Source: JBCBRR01 sp039029235
GTDB taxonomy: Bacteria > Bacteroidota > Bacteroidia > Cytophagales > Amoebophilaceae
Assembly (NCBI GenBank): GCA_039029235.1
Contig: JBCCGO010000013.1
Location: 1 to 21,618, forward strand
Direction: 5' to 3'
DNA: 21,618 nucleotides
Shown here: piece by piece, positions 1-6,559 of the stretch
How positions within the stretch are numbered: the stretch's first letter is position 1
Layout: the number at the start of each line of letters is the position of its first letter
Notes under the pieces: generated by a model
What the model was told of the DNA's origin: nothing
What the model saw: only the letters and a program-made list of their open reading frames with translations
The model's database searches: none
Made by a program: the position numbers and the translations under genes

Positions 1-315
1 GGCTTGGAAAGACAAGTTCCGACCAAGGGGGGTGACTTCGATGGAAGTTCGTAGGAGGTCACGCCCTTTGTCTAGGACAGCTCGCTGGTTCGTGCGCTGC
101 TGGAGGGTGCGCTCCAGCGCTGGTCCGCTAGCTGGTGGCGGCATCAGGGCACCAGGAGCTGACGGGTCTGGAGCAATGGTAGTTGTCACCATAGCTCTCC
201 CGCCCTCAGGGGCAGCTAGGGTGGCGTCTGGGCTGCAGCTCGTGAGCAGCCATACGGTAAATAATATCCTGGCCGCGCTTCGATGGCCTTGGCTATAGCA
301 ATTGGTCTGTTTCAT
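1..315 (-). CDS. Putative lipoprotein, N-terminal part only (runs off the left edge)
   Basis: An open frame of 105 codons starts at the ATG complementary to 313-315 and has no stop before the window edge. The N-terminus has basic residues (H11, R12, R16), then a hydrophobic stretch ending in the lipobox L-T-S-C with Cys27, so this is a predicted signal-peptidase-II lipoprotein. After the cysteine the chain is rich in Ala, Pro, Ser and Thr up to about residue 66 (a probable flexible spacer) and then becomes charged. The first ~38 residues nearly match the lipoprotein starting at 21461 on the other strand, and the upstream DNA also matches. I do not recognise the family. The mature part is mostly outside the window, so no function is proposed. 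Surface or outer-membrane location is inferred from the lipobox. Confidence 0.75.
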   Translation of the reverse strand, partial: MKQTNCYSQGHRSAARILFTVWLLTSCSPDATLAAPEGGRAMVTTTIAPDPSAPGALMPPPASGPALERTLQQRTNQRAVLDKGRDLLRTSIEVTPLGRNLSFQA

Positions 316-478
316 GTTTCTAGTATTCATCGCTCTAATGGTTTGGGGGTTGTTACAAAGGCGCGCTAGTCGCATCTCCCGCAAGCTAAATCTATTTATT
401 TTAAAGTTCCAAATACTAACGAGCTAGCGCTATATTTTTACTCTCAAAGATAGGGAAAAACTTCTCGGTAAGCCTAGA
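200..478 (-). repeat. Left arm of inverted repeat (lipoprotein leader and upstream region)
   Basis: The reverse complement of this stretch matches about 21289-21575. The match covers the first ~38 codons of the lipoprotein plus roughly 160 bp upstream. Shared upstream blocks include TAGGCTT, GAGAAGTT, AACTTTAA, TTAGCTTGC, TTGTAACAACCCCCAA, ATTAGA and TACTAGAAAC just before the ATG. Similarity fades in the spacer region after the lipobox. The two arms are about 21 kb apart. Confidence 0.8.
445..452 (-). promoter_or_regulatory. Candidate -7 element of the left lipoprotein gene
   Basis: On the minus strand this reads TATCTTTG, an exact match to the Bacteroidota -7 consensus TAnnTTTG. A TTA about 16 bp upstream, in a block also present at the right edge (where it reads TTG), could serve as -33. 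Transcription would then begin about 120 nt before the ATG, leaving a long leader. The aligned site at the right edge is TATATTCG (21316-21323), one mismatch from consensus. The spacing is on the short side, so this is tentative. Confidence 0.35.
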
Positions 479-584
479 TTCTCACCTAGTCAGCTGGCGC
501 TGCTACTTAAGTGCCGAGCCCTGTCTCGAGGTCTGTGCATAGCGCTAGGGGGATAAGCATTGCCGTAACGGGCTCTAGAAACAC

Positions 585-779
585 TCAACTCGATGATACG
601 CTGGGCTCTGAGGAGCCTACAAGGACGAAATCCACTAGACATATCGCCTTTCCTAGTTTGTACTCTCCCCCTAAGGCCAGCATCCTGGCTTCGAAAAATG
701 CTTGGAATAAACGCTGGTAGCTCGCTGCTGAGGCTTTGATATCAGCTATAATTTGGCTAGCTTGCTTCTTAAGAAGCCT
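585..779 (-). pseudogene. Possible remnant reading frame, unrecognised
   Basis: The minus strand stays open for about 64 codons between a TGA at 780-782 and a TGA at 585-587. The frame lacks a start codon near its beginning. It encodes a stretch of ordinary protein-like composition (a lysine/alanine-rich helical part, then a hydrophobic part around VDFVLVG). Other minus-strand frames just to the right contain further short open pieces, as expected for a gene broken by frameshifts. No family was recognised, and chance openness is a real alternative. Confidence 0.2.
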
Positions 780-900
780 TCAGATCGGTCCTGATCCTTT
801 TTTCATATACGCTTATACGCTTTTGCGGACGCTACCTACTGCTTGGTTTGTAATCCCTTTTAGAGCCATAAAGCAACGCACATTTTTTTATACTCACAAA

Positions 901-936
901 TTCACGATTATATTCACGAATATATTCACGAAAAAG
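901..936 (+). repeat. Three tandem 12-bp repeats built on TTCACGA
   Basis: TTCACG begins at 901, 913 and 925, giving an exact 12-bp period, with A/T-rich filler in each unit. Two more TTCACG motifs lie at 1087-1092 and 1095-1100 with an 8-bp period, inside the following ORF. The three-copy block ends 72 bp before the ATG at 1009. Helically phased repeats upstream of a gene could be protein-binding sites; this is inference. Confidence 0.5.
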
Positions 937-1008
937 AGCACACAGCCCACAGCTGTTGACAATCTTTTAGGGAAAATCCGATTAACACGTACAAAAAGCA
1001 ACAAAATT

Positions 1009-1641
1009 ATGGATAACACACTGCAGACACTAAAAAGGCAAAAGCCTGTAACCTTATTTAGAGCGGTCCGGTTGGGTAATAAATTGTTCACGTGTTCACG
1101 AAAATTTAGTAGTAATGCTTTGGTCTTGATGATATGGCTAGTATGTCTGGGCCTAGGGGCATTTACAGCCACAAAAGCAGCTACCGAAGAACACAGCCAA
1201 CAAAAATTTTTGGAGCATCCTAACCGCAACTTACCGATGCCAGGAACCAAGCAGCAAATACGATCAACAGTAGCTTCTACCTGGGCCGAATGCCGCCAAG
1301 ACGTTGTAGCAGGAGTTAACATTATATTAATGGAAGTGGTTAGTGCTGTGCTCTCATCATTTTGTGAGAGCTTGCTGGGTAAGCAAATATCATTAGCTCC
1401 TCTAGCCATCTGTCTATCCTGGGTAATGGCAGCCAGGTGGGATAATGCGAAGGAGAAACTAGGCTGCAAAGATTTGCTCCGAACAGAATTATTTTGGGTA
1501 TTACTACCGAAGTTAGCATTATGCTTCTCTGCAGAATCGAAGGCGAGATGGAACGAGGTTGAGGCCCTAACCGGGGTTGAGGCCCTAACAATACCTATAT
1601 TCATATATTGCTCAAGGCCGCCAAGAGATATGCCAACTTAG
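1009..1641 (+). CDS. Hypothetical membrane protein, unrecognised (210 aa)
   Basis: The frame is open from 736, but the ATG at 1009 is the preferred start: residues before it are odd in composition and those after it form a lysine/arginine-rich N-terminus. A strong hydrophobic segment (about residues 37-55, ALVLMIWLVCLGLGAFTA) could be a signal anchor or signal peptide. Two further hydrophobic stretches follow (about residues 103-120 and 130-143). Near the C-terminus an 18-bp DNA duplication (1557-1589) repeats VEALT. The opposite strand is also open for 236 codons, so coding status is not certain. No domain was recognised. The TTCACG repeats just upstream could be its control region. It lies in a decayed stretch between the lipoprotein and tRNA-Val. 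Confidence 0.4.
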   Translation: MDNTLQTLKRQKPVTLFRAVRLGNKLFTCSRKFSSNALVLMIWLVCLGLGAFTATKAATEEHSQQKFLEHPNRNLPMPGTKQQIRSTVASTWAECRQDVVAGVNIILMEVVSAVLSSFCESLLGKQISLAPLAICLSWVMAARWDNAKEKLGCKDLLRTELFWVLLPKLALCFSAESKARWNEVEALTGVEALTIPIFIYCSRPPRDMPT

Positions 1642-1661
1642 CGTTTAGTAAAGGCAACCTA

Positions 1662-1736
1662 GGGGCGATACTGGACTCGAACCAGCGACCTCCCCGATGT
1701 CAACGGGACGCTCTGAACCAACTGAGCTAATCGCCC
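1662..1736 (-). tRNA. tRNA-Val (anticodon GAC)
   Basis: Read on the minus strand, the seven-base acceptor arms GGGCGAT and ATCGCCC pair perfectly. The D arm begins TAGCTCAG. The anticodon stem encloses the loop TTGACAT, giving anticodon GAC, and the T arm has TTCGAGT. CCA is not encoded. The base after the acceptor stem would be C, whereas valine tRNAs normally carry A at that position. The gene lies downstream of the M42 peptidase gene on the same strand. Confidence 0.93.
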
Positions 1737-1784
1737 TCATCGCTTTTGTGATTTACTTCCCCTCAAGGATGGACAGCTAGGACG

Positions 1785-1800
1785 GGGCCGTTATGGGCCC
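1785..1800 (-). terminator. GC-rich hairpin after the M42 peptidase gene
   Basis: GGGCC (1785-1789) and GGCCC (1796-1800) form a 5-bp stem with a 6-base loop, 24 bp past the peptidase stop and before tRNA-Val. There is no T-run, so it may be only a weak pause or terminator structure. Confidence 0.25.
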
Positions 1801-1824
1801 TCGCGCCACCTATCTGCCCACAGC

Positions 1825-2877
1825 TTAGCTATGCTGCCAGTCATGGGCATGAATATGCTTCAGGGCTGCCTGCAATAGCTGTATACAAGCCGCCACATCG
1901 CTCTGGTGTACTACCTCTACTACCTGGTGGGCATAGCGAATGGGAATGGTGAGTGCTCCGGCTATAGACCCATCTGGCCCCATACGCTGTAGGGCGGAGG
2001 TATCGGTTCCGCCTACGTCCTTTATGTCATGCTGCCAAGCAATGCTTTTTTGGGTAGCTACTCCTCTTAGATACTTCACCATCCTATAGTCGCATATCGT
2101 ACGTGAATCCATCACTTTGATGCCTGCTCCCTGGCCCAATGTAGTCACCTTGGCGTGCGGCGGTGTAGCAGGCACGTCTAGGGAGGTCGTAGTATCTAGG
2201 GCTATGCTAAAATCTGGGTTGACGTGGTGGGTAGCTACTTGGGCGCCCCGGATACCTACTTCTTCTTGTACGGTAAAGACGGCGTACACATCATAGGGTA
2301 CTGCGGGTAGGGTTCGCAAAGCTTCTATCAGTACAAACACGCCTGTACGGTTGTCTAGCGACTTGCCGCTGATGCAATCTCCGAGCTCGATCAAGTCCCG
2401 CTCTCTGGTGATGGGGTCGCCTACGGTTATATACTTTTCCACGTCTTGTTGGCTCCTGCCCAGATCGATATAGAGCTCCTTGATATCGATCGGCTTTTTA
2501 CGCTCCTCTTCGCTCATAAAGTGAACGGCCTTGGCGCCGATGACACCGACCAGGTCTTGCTGGCCATGGACAGTGACCCGCTGTGCAATGAGCGTCTTGG
2601 CGTCAAAGCCTCCCAGCGTGTGGAACCTAATAAATCCGCTTTGATCGATGTGCTTGACGATGAGGCCTAACTTATCCATGTGTGCTGCTACCATGACTTT
2701 TTTGTTGGCTGGTGGGTTGCCTTTTTTAAAAGCCAGGACGTTCCCCAGGTTGTCCACTGTCACATGGTCTACCAGAGGTGCTACTTCGGCCAAGATTAGT
2801 TGCCTAATGCGGTGCTCAAATCCAGGTGCGCCGGGTGTTTCGCTAAGTTTTTTGAATAGAGAGATATTGATCTGCAT
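1825..2877 (-). CDS. M42 family metallo-aminopeptidase (350 aa)
   Basis: A cytoplasmic dinuclear-metal peptidase of the M42 family (FrvX/PepA/endoglucanase-type), expected to trim N-terminal residues from peptides, often as a dodecameric tetrahedral complex. Family landmarks appear in order: metal-binding His in AHMD, bridging Asp in SLDNRTG, catalytic Glu pair in VQEEVG followed by IRGA, metal Asp in ALDTTTSLD, the GGTDTSA loop, and a late metal His in IRYAHQ. After AHMD the residue is Lys where family members usually have Glu. Length is normal for the family. The ATG at 2877 is preferred because it leads directly into the conserved N-terminal segment with TPGAPGFE. The gene begins 15 bp downstream of tRNA-Leu on the same strand, so the two may share a transcript. 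The specific substrate cannot be read from sequence. Confidence 0.9.
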   Translation of the reverse strand: MQINISLFKKLSETPGAPGFEHRIRQLILAEVAPLVDHVTVDNLGNVLAFKKGNPPANKKVMVAAHMDKLGLIVKHIDQSGFIRFHTLGGFDAKTLIAQRVTVHGQQDLVGVIGAKAVHFMSEEERKKPIDIKELYIDLGRSQQDVEKYITVGDPITRERDLIELGDCISGKSLDNRTGVFVLIEALRTLPAVPYDVYAVFTVQEEVGIRGAQVATHHVNPDFSIALDTTTSLDVPATPPHAKVTTLGQGAGIKVMDSRTICDYRMVKYLRGVATQKSIAWQHDIKDVGGTDTSALQRMGPDGSIAGALTIPIRYAHQVVEVVHQSDVAACIQLLQAALKHIHAHDWQHS

Positions 2878-2892
2878 AAGCTAAATGGTTTG

Positions 2893-2976
2893 TGCGCATG
2901 AGAGGACTCGAACCTCCACACCTGCGTAGGTACCACCCCCTCAAGATGGCGTGTCTACCAGTTCCACCACATGCGC
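2893..2976 (-). tRNA. tRNA-Leu (anticodon GAG)
   Basis: On the minus strand the acceptor arms GCGCATG and CATGCGC pair fully and are followed by discriminator A. The long variable arm (GGTACC...CAGGTG region) marks a class II tRNA. The anticodon stem CCATC/GGTGG encloses TTGAGGG, giving anticodon GAG with G37 next to it. G36-G37 is the context recognised by TrmD, whose gene is at 20210. CCA is not encoded. The M42 peptidase gene follows 15 bp downstream. Confidence 0.93.
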
Positions 2977-3073
2977 AAGCGTAGCGTTTACTGAATGTGT
3001 CCAGGCAAAGGCAAGATTTATCTGGCAACTACAAGCGAGGCTGGTGCGAGGCATCGTTAATTTTCTGCAAGTA

Positions 3074-3799
3074 CTATGAAAGTCTTGTCCAGGCATCTTG
3101 TGCAGCCATTTGCTCTGCTTCTTTCTTATTTTTTCCCCAGCCTTTTCCGCCTACTGCTTCCTCTATAAGGAGCTGTATCACAAACTCCTTCTGTCCGTCG
3201 ATATGTTTTTCACTAACCAGCTCGAACCGGACAGCCTTTCGATTTTTTTGCGCCCAAGCCATGACCTTGCTTTTGTAGTTGTTGTCTGTAAGAACAGCCG
3301 CTTCTAGATCTACATAAATATGCAGCAACCGATCGATGACAAACTTACGGGACCGTTCGTAGCCCTGATCTAGGTATACAGCACCAATAAAGGCCTCTAG
3401 GGCATTACCATAGGCGGTCTTGAGGCCGCGCTTGCCAATAAGCCGGGTATCGTATTGTAGTAGTTTATCTATACCAATTTTTTGTGCCAGCTCATTGAGC
3501 GATGCCCTATTGACGATTCTGGCCCTGACCTCGGTCAGAAAACCTTCGGACTGCAAGGGATACTTCTTGTAGAGATACTCGGCTATGATCAGGGATAGCA
3601 CCGCATCACCTAGGAGTTCTAGCCTTTCGTTGGCGTTTATTGCTTCGCTAGCGCTGCTATGCTGTAGCGCCAACTTATATAGGGAGAGGTTGGCAGGATG
3701 CAACGTGGTAACGTTATAGACAACGTTTCTGAGTTGCTTTGTCTCCGGTGATGTGTCTGCCAGGTAATGTTGCCGTAAAAAAGCGATCAGTCTGTTCAT
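3074..3799 (-). CDS. rnc: Ribonuclease III (241 aa)
   Basis: Cytoplasmic double-strand-specific endoribonuclease that processes rRNA precursors and structured mRNAs. The nuclease domain signature is at residues 57-68 (NERLELLGDAVL), with acidic residues E58, E61 and D65. The second acidic patch is GNALEAFIGAVYLD (131-144) with E135. Residue N132 occupies the place of E. coli Asp114, which I believe is common in Bacteroidota. A double-stranded-RNA-binding domain fills about residues 173-241, ending in the KKEAEQMAAQDA helix. The start at 3799 gives an N-terminal extension of about 20 residues relative to E. coli. In many Bacteroidota rnc sits beside acpP and fabF; neither is here, so the neighbourhood has been rearranged. 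Upstream is a 719-bp gap without a recognised gene. Confidence 0.95.
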   Translation of the reverse strand: MNRLIAFLRQHYLADTSPETKQLRNVVYNVTTLHPANLSLYKLALQHSSASEAINANERLELLGDAVLSLIIAEYLYKKYPLQSEGFLTEVRARIVNRASLNELAQKIGIDKLLQYDTRLIGKRGLKTAYGNALEAFIGAVYLDQGYERSRKFVIDRLLHIYVDLEAAVLTDNNYKSKVMAWAQKNRKAVRFELVSEKHIDGQKEFVIQLLIEEAVGGKGWGKNKKEAEQMAAQDAWTRLS

Positions 3800-3878
3800 C
3801 TTCTGTAATAGTATTATGCCCTCTTAAACCAAAGTGTGCCCGCTAAGTGTCATGGCGGAGGCTACTAGTTCTATCTCA

Positions 3879-3909
3879 GTTAAACTGCAAATTTAACTAT
3901 TCGTTAAAT
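3879..3909. promoter_or_regulatory. Overlapping inverted repeats and -7-like box upstream of rnc
   Basis: GTTAAA (3879-3884), TTTAAC (3892-3897) and GTTAAAT (3903-3909) form two overlapping inverted repeats: GTTAAA/TTTAAC and ATTTAAC/GTTAAAT. On the minus strand 3888-3895 reads TAAATTTG, an exact TAnnTTTG box about 90 bp before the rnc ATG. No good -33 TTG lies at the expected distance. An operator overlapping a promoter is possible. Confidence 0.3.
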
Positions 3910-4132
3910 GCTCCATCAGTCGCAATGTGATCCATCGTGGTAGGGGAATTCATTGACGCTAAACCGGTAAGATGGTGACTACTGCTGAAGTTGCTCACCA
4001 GAATATTGTAGCGCTCGCCTCATGGCTACTAAGGAGCTACATTGCGGTACTCAATAGCAGCTCTTCTCACAACTACCAACTCAATATAGATGTATGCCTT
4101 GCAAAGCTCTGGGCGTATCCATAAGGCAAGGG

Positions 4133-4164
4133 ATTTAGCTTACATAACTTATGTAAATCTAAAT
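4133..4164. repeat. Long palindrome, two-part stem
   Basis: TTACATAA (4140-4147) and TTATGTAA (4149-4156) are perfect inverted arms around one central base. Outside them ATTTAG (4133-4138) and CTAAAT (4159-4164) pair as well, with one or two unpaired bases between the two stems. Fourteen base pairs in total lie within 32 bp. There is no T-run typical of a terminator. It could be a symmetric binding site for a dimeric regulator or the end of a lost element. Confidence 0.6.
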
Positions 4165-4484
4165 AAATGCATTGTCTTAGATTTTACAAAGTGGGCTATA
4201 CGGTGCTATGTAGATAACACTCCTAATAAGTAGATGAGAAACAGTAGTTCGGATTTATGTTGAGATAGTGATCCATATAATACATAATATAGGCAAAATA
4301 GTGTGTAGGCTTCATAGGCTAGGTAGTTTGTCGATTCGATAAGGCCATTTATAATTGGGCTACGAGCATGTCGTTTATAGTATCTATGATAAAAATGTTT
4401 ATATGAGCTTTTGAGTCTAGATATATTGATGCCTGGCTGACTCTAAAGCTAGCTAGATTTTTTTATTTCTTCTTACATTGTCGC

Positions 4485-4492
4485 TATTTTTG
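4485..4492 (+). promoter_or_regulatory. Candidate -7 element for tRNA-Lys
   Basis: TATTTTTG matches the Bacteroidota -7 consensus TAnnTTTG and lies 26 bp before the tRNA 5' end, so the primary transcript would start about 19 bp upstream of the tRNA. The -33 region is a T-run without the G of TTG, so support is partial. Confidence 0.4.
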
Positions 4493-4518
4493 CAATGTTG
4501 TGACAGCAAAGTTAGCTT

Positions 4519-4591
4519 GATTCTGTAGCTCAGTTGGTAGAGCATCTCCCTTTTAAGGAGAGGGTCCTGGGTTCGAGCCCCAGCGGAATCA
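4519..4591 (+). tRNA. tRNA-Lys (anticodon TTT)
   Basis: The acceptor arms GATTCTG and CGGAATC pair with one G-U, followed by discriminator A. The D arm has TAGCTCAGTTGG, the anticodon stem TCTCC/GGAGA encloses CTTTTAA, and the T arm has TTCGAGC. CCA is not encoded. It runs toward the 3' end of the convergent symporter gene, which ends at 4661. Confidence 0.95.
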
Positions 4592-4660
4592 CTATCCTTG
4601 CCTACATGCACTTACAAGCAGCTTACACCGAAGTACCTCTGTACGTGCACAGATCTGCTG

Positions 4661-5980
4661 CTAGTCTGTTTCGAATAGTCGTTTATGGGTTACTTCGGTA
4701 AGTTCGCCTTCTAAGCTACTGATCAGTACAGCTACCATGGCATCGCCGGTAATGTTGGTAGCTGTTCTGCACATATCTAGGATCCGGTCAGGTACTAAGA
4801 TCAGAGAAAGCCCTGCAGCTGGTATACCGATCGACTGCAATATCATGGTGGTTGTAACCATGGAAGCCCCAGGGACACCAGCTACTCCGATAGAGGAGAT
4901 AGCCACATTAGCAACAATCATGAGCTGTGCTGAGATGGATAGATCTATGCCTAGCGACTGGGCAATAAACACGATGGCAATGCCTTGGTAGAGGGCGGTT
5001 CCATCCATATTCATGGTGGCACCCAGGGGCAAAACAAAGTTGCTGATTTCTGTGGAGACGCCTAGGTGTTTCTTTACTTGATCCATGGTGACAGGTAGCG
5101 CTGCGGAGCTCGAGCTGGTGGTAAAGGCTATGAGCTGCGCAGGCTGTATGTTTCTGAAGAAGTGGATATAGCCTACCTTGGTAAATAGTTTGAGTAGCAG
5201 GGGGTAGATGGCATAGGTCAGCAGCAACAGCCCTAGGATAACTGTGGCCATGTACCCCAGGAGCGCAAAGAGTATTTCTGAAACTTTACCGGAAGTACTA
5301 CTGCCTGCTACTTCTATCAGCAGTGAAGTAACCAGGGCGAATACCCCTAGTGGAGCAAGCTTCATGATAAATCGGATCAGCTCTATGATAGCCCCATTAA
5401 TGCCTTCAAAAAATCGGATGACAGGTTTGCTCTGCCGCAGTGGGATCTTGAGTAGTGCTATGCCCAAGATGATGGCTACTACTACTACTTGCAGTAGGTT
5501 GGTGTTATCGCTTAACGCTCCAAATAGGTTCTCAGGAATGAGGTCTACCAGAAACTGAAGTGGCCCTCTTAGCTGGATCTGTTGGAGGACAACGCCGTGC
5601 TGCTCAGTCTGGTCTCCATACAGGCTCATGAGCCTATCTCTTGTGTATTCAGAAATAATTTTTCCTGGCTGAGCCAGGTTCGCGATTGTGAGGCCGAGTA
5701 TGACAGCCAAGACGGTCGTAGTAGTGTAGATCAAAAATGTTCTGCCCCCTATCCTCGAAAGCTTGGTTACATCCTCGATATTCGTGATGCCTATGACCAG
5801 TGACGCAAAGATGAGCGGGATAGCGATCATCTTAAGGCTGTTCAGAAAGATGGTGCCCCAAGGCTTGATGTATTTAGCAGTAAGATCAGCGGGCCAGCCC
5901 AGCTGGATGCTTAGCATGGCAAAGACGAGCCCTGCTACTAATCCTATGAGTATTTGAATAGGAAAGGCGACCTTTCTCAT
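4661..5980 (-). CDS. gltP: Dicarboxylate/amino-acid:cation symporter, GltP/GltT type (439 aa)
   Basis: Inner-membrane secondary transporter of the SLC1/DAACS family, expected to import glutamate or aspartate with Na+ or H+. Multiple membrane segments span the protein. Family landmarks appear in order: the serine-rich HP1 tip SSSSAALP (289-296), the cation-site motif NMDGTA (324-329), the HP2 loop GVAGVPGAS (365-373) and the TM8 motif DMCRTATNITGD (402-413). D402 and R405 match the residues that bind the amino and side-chain carboxyl groups of acidic substrates in the archaeal homologue. Arg at this place favours glutamate/aspartate over neutral amino acids. Length is typical. The start at 5980 gives a short basic N-terminus before TM1. 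It stands alone, 237 bp from rpoZ. Amino-acid import would suit a host-associated organism, but that is inference. Confidence 0.92.
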   Translation of the reverse strand: MRKVAFPIQILIGLVAGLVFAMLSIQLGWPADLTAKYIKPWGTIFLNSLKMIAIPLIFASLVIGITNIEDVTKLSRIGGRTFLIYTTTTVLAVILGLTIANLAQPGKIISEYTRDRLMSLYGDQTEQHGVVLQQIQLRGPLQFLVDLIPENLFGALSDNTNLLQVVVVAIILGIALLKIPLRQSKPVIRFFEGINGAIIELIRFIMKLAPLGVFALVTSLLIEVAGSSTSGKVSEILFALLGYMATVILGLLLLTYAIYPLLLKLFTKVGYIHFFRNIQPAQLIAFTTSSSSAALPVTMDQVKKHLGVSTEISNFVLPLGATMNMDGTALYQGIAIVFIAQSLGIDLSISAQLMIVANVAISSIGVAGVPGASMVTTTMILQSIGIPAAGLSLILVPDRILDMCRTATNITGDAMVAVLISSLEGELTEVTHKRLFETD

Positions 5981-6217
5981 GATGTGCTTGTTTTTAGCCG
6001 GTTAGCTTAAGAAAGCAAAAGGATACTCTGCACGAGCATGACTAGACTTACCCTATAGACGCTTGGCCTTGTGGTCTAGGACTATGATAGGGAATTATCT
6101 TTGATGGAAGAAATTTATCGTGCTAGGTGTTCAGTGAATGGCTTCGGAGACTTATGGGCTATATGGTAGTGGCTGTTCTTGGCTACTAAACAATAATGCC
6201 AGCGTAAGGCGCAGCAT

Positions 6218-6553
6218 CTATGTCATTGCTGTAGTTATTGTTGGCTCAGGATATCGGTGCATGAGCTCTCCTGCCAAAAACTCTTCGGTAGCAGTAGTAG
6301 TTGGCTTAGGCACGCTTTCGTAAAAGCTATTGATCGCTGCTCGTTTTTTGAGATCATCTTCGTTGATTTCTTGGTCTACTCCGTCTGCTGGGCCCAGGAC
6401 AGCTAGCTTACTGTCTAGCTCTTCTTTCGCTCGTAAAGCAATCTGGCGAGCTCTCTTAGCAATAATGGCTATAGCCTCGTAGATGTTCCCAGTTGGCTCA
6501 GTCAGTGCCAGTAGGTCTCTTGCTATCAAAGTGGTTTTGTATTTCATCGTCAT
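6218..6553 (-). CDS. rpoZ: DNA-directed RNA polymerase omega subunit, Bacteroidota type (111 aa)
   Basis: The core TGNIYEAIAIIAKRARQI (21-38) followed by an acidic/lysine helix matches the omega/Rpb6 fold, in which this helix packs against the beta' subunit and helps assemble RNA polymerase. Bacteroidota omega is divergent and often annotated only as hypothetical or Rpb6-like. The gene sits 6 bp downstream of the BamD gene, an arrangement I recognise from other Bacteroidota. Two in-frame starts, M1 and M3, are possible; either leaves the core intact. The C-terminal ~40 residues are rich in Thr/Pro and look unstructured. Omega identity is a family-level call. Confidence 0.75.
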   Translation of the reverse strand: MTMKYKTTLIARDLLALTEPTGNIYEAIAIIAKRARQIALRAKEELDSKLAVLGPADGVDQEINEDDLKKRAAINSFYESVPKPTTTATEEFLAGELMHRYPEPTITTAMT

Positions 6554-6559
6554 GGTTGC

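Larger units (their letters stand above)
3800..4518. other. 719-bp gap without a recognised gene
   Basis: No convincing ORF was found on either strand. The left third is mixed in base composition, and the right two thirds are clearly richer in A/T than the flanking genes. The stretch contains the repeats at 3879-3909, the palindrome at 4133-4164 and the probable tRNA-Lys promoter near 4485. It may be the site of a fully decayed gene. Confidence 0.5.

Noticed and set aside
894..1604. 236-codon open frame on the minus strand opposite the 1009-1641 ORF
   Set aside because: It lacks a convincing domain, has scattered cysteines and histidines as in shadow frames, and has no sign of its own promoter. 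The plus-strand frame has the better membrane-protein pattern.
4617..4666. Inverted AGCAGC/GCTGCT after the symporter gene as a terminator
   Set aside because: The arms are 6 bp and far apart, and no T-run follows on either strand.
5988..6024. TATCCTTTTG upstream of the symporter gene as a -7 box
   Set aside because: TA and TTTG are separated by four bases rather than two, and no TTG lies at the right distance.
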